Assembly: GCA_964426945.1 (NCBI GenBank)
Contig: CAYRSS010000031.1
Location: forward strand, 1-45,314
Length of the DNA stretch: 45,314 nt
Reading direction: 5' to 3'
Source: CAYRSS01 sp964426945
Lineage (GTDB): Bacteria; Planctomycetota; Phycisphaerae; UBA1845
Each line of letters starts with the position of its first letter. Position 1 is the first letter of the stretch. The notes beneath the pieces were generated by a model. It was given only the letters and a program-made list of their open reading frames with translations. It did not search any database and was not told where the DNA came from. The translations under genes and the position numbers were made by a program. Of this stretch, positions 43,454-45,314 are shown in pieces.

Positions 43454-44215
43454 ATGAGCAAGACCGAAGTCTCGCTGTCGTACGACGGTCCGCTGGCGCG
43501 GGTCACCTTGTCGTCCCCCGGCGAAGTCAACGTCCTCTCGAGCAACGTGCTGCACAGCCTCGGGGCGACGTTCGCCCGTGTGGCGAAGGACCCGAAGGTG
43601 CGCGTGCTGGTCATCGGGGCGGAGGGCAAGGTCTTCGTCGCCGGGGCCGACATCCGCGAGATGGCCGGCTTCTCGCCCGAGCAGGCCCAAGCCTATGGCC
43701 AGCTCGGCCAGGACGTGTTTCACGATCTTGAACTGCTCCCGGTCATCACCGTGGCGGCGATCAACGGGGCCGCACTAGGCGGCGGGCTCGAGCTCGCGCT
43801 CGCCTGCGACTTCCGGGTGGCGGTCAAGACGGCGAAGCTGGGGCTGCCGGAGGCGTCGCTCGGCCTGATTCCCGGCTGGGGCGGTATCGCCCGGCTGTCG
43901 CGGCTCGTCGGGCAGGCCCGGGCGAAGCGGCTGTTTCTGAGTGCCGTGCCGATTTCCGCCGAGACCGGCCACGAGATCGGCCTGGTCAACGAGATCGTGA
44001 ACCACGCGGAAGAGCTCGACACGCGCGTGGGCGCGTTCTGCAAGTCGTTCGAGCGCTCAGCGCCGTCGGCGGTGGCGCTGGCGAAGCGGGCGTGCCGCGA
44101 CTGCGACGATCTATCCGCCTTCGCCGACTGCTTCCGCACGGGCGAGTCGCGCGAGGGGATGACGGCGTTTCTGGAGAAGCGCCCGGCGGCGTGGATGGAG
44201 GGGACGGGTTCCTGA
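43454..44215 (+). CDS. Enoyl-CoA hydratase (crotonase family)
   Basis: 253 residues. Hydrates trans-2-enoyl-CoA to 3-hydroxyacyl-CoA. The oxyanion-hole parts FVAGADIREMAG and NGAALGGGLELALACD are present, and both catalytic Glu positions are filled (Glu in GGGLELA, Glu in GLPEASLGLIPGWGG), matching rat Glu144/Glu164 in placement. ATG 43454. It lies between the hydroxyacyl-CoA dehydrogenase and the B12-mutase gene, with 78 bases to the latter, completing the steps of a short beta-oxidation. Confidence 0.92.
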   Translation: MSKTEVSLSYDGPLARVTLSSPGEVNVLSSNVLHSLGATFARVAKDPKVRVLVIGAEGKVFVAGADIREMAGFSPEQAQAYGQLGQDVFHDLELLPVITVAAINGAALGGGLELALACDFRVAVKTAKLGLPEASLGLIPGWGGIARLSRLVGQARAKRLFLSAVPISAETGHEIGLVNEIVNHAEELDTRVGAFCKSFERSAPSAVALAKRACRDCDDLSAFADCFRTGESREGMTAFLEKRPAAWMEGTGS

Positions 44216-44293
44216 GGGGTTGGTCAGCGGGACGTGGCAGTGCCGGTTTCGGCCCGGCGATGTGCCACCCGCCTTGTCGGAAGGCAGCAAGCG

Positions 44294-45314
44294 ATGAGCG
44301 TAAAGCCACATTCCGCCGCACCCGCGGCGCCGGGCGCCGCGGATGACAACCGGCCCTTCGTCACCCCCGGCGACATGGCCGCATTCGACGCAGCCCGGGC
44401 GCTGGGCGAGCCGGGCTCGTTTCCGTACACCCGCGGCGTGCATCGCACCATGTACACCAAGCGGCTCTGGACCATGCGGCAGTTCGCCGGGTTCGGCTCC
44501 GCCGAGGATACGAACAACCGCTTCAAGTTCCTGCTGGCGCAGGGGCAGACCGGGCTCAGCACCGCGTTTGACCTGCCCACGCTGATGGGCCGCGACAGCG
44601 ACGACCCGCTCTCGCTGGGCGAAGTCGGCCGGTGCGGCGTGGCGATCGCCTCGCTGGCGGACATGCGGTTACTGTTCGACGGCATCAACCTCGGCGAAGT
44701 CTCGACCAGCATGACGATCAACGCCCCCGCGGCGATCCTGCTGGCGTTTTACATCTGCGTGGCGCAGGAGCAGGGCGTTCCGCTCGACCGTCTTCGCGGG
44801 ACGATTCAGAACGACATCCTCAAGGAATTCCACGCCCAGAACGAATACGTCTTCCCGCCTGAGCCGAGCGTGCGGCTCGTCACCGACACGATCGAGTACT
44901 GCACGAAGCACATGCCCGAGTGGAACACGGTCAGCATCTCGGGCTATCACATCCGCGAGGCGGGGGCGACCGCCGCGGAGGAGCTGGCCTTCACGCTGGC
45001 CGACGGCATGTGCTATGTCGAGCACGCCATCGAGCGCGGGCTCGACGTGGACACCTTCGCCCAGCGGCTGTCATTCTTCTTTGACGTGCACAACGACTTC
45101 TTCGAAGAGATCGCCAAGTTGCGCGCCTCGCGGCGGATCTGGTCGCACGTCATGCGCGACCGGTTCAAGGCGAAGAAGGAGCGGAGCTGGCTGCTGCGCA
45201 TGCACTGCCAGACGGCGGGCGTCACGCTGACCGAGCAGCAGCCGATGAACAACATCATCCGCGTCGCCTACCAGGCGATGGCGGCGGTGCTCGGCGGCAC
45301 GCAGTCGCTGCACA
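44294..45314 (+). CDS. B12-dependent acyl-CoA mutase large subunit, N-terminal part (runs off window); isobutyryl-CoA-mutase-like
   Basis: 340 residues are visible and the gene continues past the edge. Family of methylmalonyl-CoA mutase: TMYTKRLWTMRQFAGFG, TGLSTAFDLPTLMG, GTIQNDILKEFHAQNEYVFPPEPS, ISGYHIREAGA and GGTQSLH. The two residues that set substrate are Phe64 (in RQFAGF) and Gln182 (in FHAQNE), 118 apart. Methylmalonyl-CoA mutase has Tyr89/Arg207, isobutyryl-CoA mutase Phe80/Gln198 and 2-hydroxyisobutyryl-CoA mutase Ile90/Gln208, all also 118 apart. So the signature is that of isobutyryl-CoA mutase. His219 matches the MCM His244 in spacing. AAGG precedes ATG 44294. A B12-binding partner subunit would be expected downstream. 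Confidence 0.9.
   Translation, partial: MSVKPHSAAPAAPGAADDNRPFVTPGDMAAFDAARALGEPGSFPYTRGVHRTMYTKRLWTMRQFAGFGSAEDTNNRFKFLLAQGQTGLSTAFDLPTLMGRDSDDPLSLGEVGRCGVAIASLADMRLLFDGINLGEVSTSMTINAPAAILLAFYICVAQEQGVPLDRLRGTIQNDILKEFHAQNEYVFPPEPSVRLVTDTIEYCTKHMPEWNTVSISGYHIREAGATAAEELAFTLADGMCYVEHAIERGLDVDTFAQRLSFFFDVHNDFFEEIAKLRASRRIWSHVMRDRFKAKKERSWLLRMHCQTAGVTLTEQQPMNNIIRVAYQAMAAVLGGTQSLH

Overview
The window looks like chromosomal DNA of a high-GC planctomycete (PVC group). Reasons: two short zinc-ribbon modules of the planctomycete style (Cys-x-x-Cys-x-Tyr-x-Leu ... Arg-Cys-Pro-Glu-Cys-Gly) in otherwise unrelated membrane proteins; two large prepilin-like proteins with the FTLIELLVV methylation motif; a secreted esterase with a calcium-loop (dockerin-like) tail; and a GreA factor fused to a very long N-terminal helical region, an architecture I also recall from Chlamydia. 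No phage, insertion sequence, CRISPR or rRNA was seen. One tRNA-Pro (anticodon GGG) is present. This lineage call is inference from protein style, not from a marker tree.

Layout. 1-2481: end of a RarD-type permease, a YjbR-like protein and pyruvate kinase, closely packed on the plus strand. 2618-3190 (minus): a DUF433/DUF5615 toxin-antitoxin-like pair whose toxin appears frameshifted. 3437-5153: a zinc-ribbon membrane protein, a repeat-bearing gene-poor stretch and an unrecognised membrane protein. 5154-9327 (minus): the nitrite-to-ammonia pair nrfH-nrfA, a two-gene ATPase + DUF4276 cassette that resembles a defence system, and a NifU-type iron-sulfur scaffold. 9526-15064: a membrane protein, the redox repressor Rex, and two exported proteins. 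15182-24060: two paralogous prepilin-like proteins 6.2 kb apart, each with a recognisable promoter, flanking Nudix, QueF, a flavoprotein, an esterase and an amine-oxidase-like protein. 24216-28300: GreA fusion, a YchF-like GTPase/ATPase, a tiny Cys-rich lipoprotein and the tRNA. 28301-38318: GrpB, YciI and VOC proteins, ComEC, a glycosyltransferase, and several poorly known membrane proteins.

38602-45314 is the most coherent pathway block: three acyl-CoA dehydrogenases, a 3-hydroxyacyl-CoA dehydrogenase, an enoyl-CoA hydratase and, running off the end, the large subunit of a B12-dependent acyl-CoA mutase. At the two positions that set substrate choice this mutase carries Phe and Gln, as in isobutyryl-CoA mutase, not the Tyr and Arg of methylmalonyl-CoA mutase. 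A consistent reading is isobutyryl-CoA to butyryl-CoA to crotonyl-CoA to 3-hydroxybutyryl-CoA to acetoacetyl-CoA, i.e. use of valine or branched acyl-CoA through beta-oxidation. This is inference.

The strongest leads are the ATPase/DUF4276 pair (7216-8984), the mutase residue signature with its operon, the all-CXXCH NrfA, the frameshifted DUF5615 toxin, and the phased 10-bp tandem repeat before the second prepilin promoter. All coordinates, motifs and residue numbers were read by eye; no search or alignment program was run.
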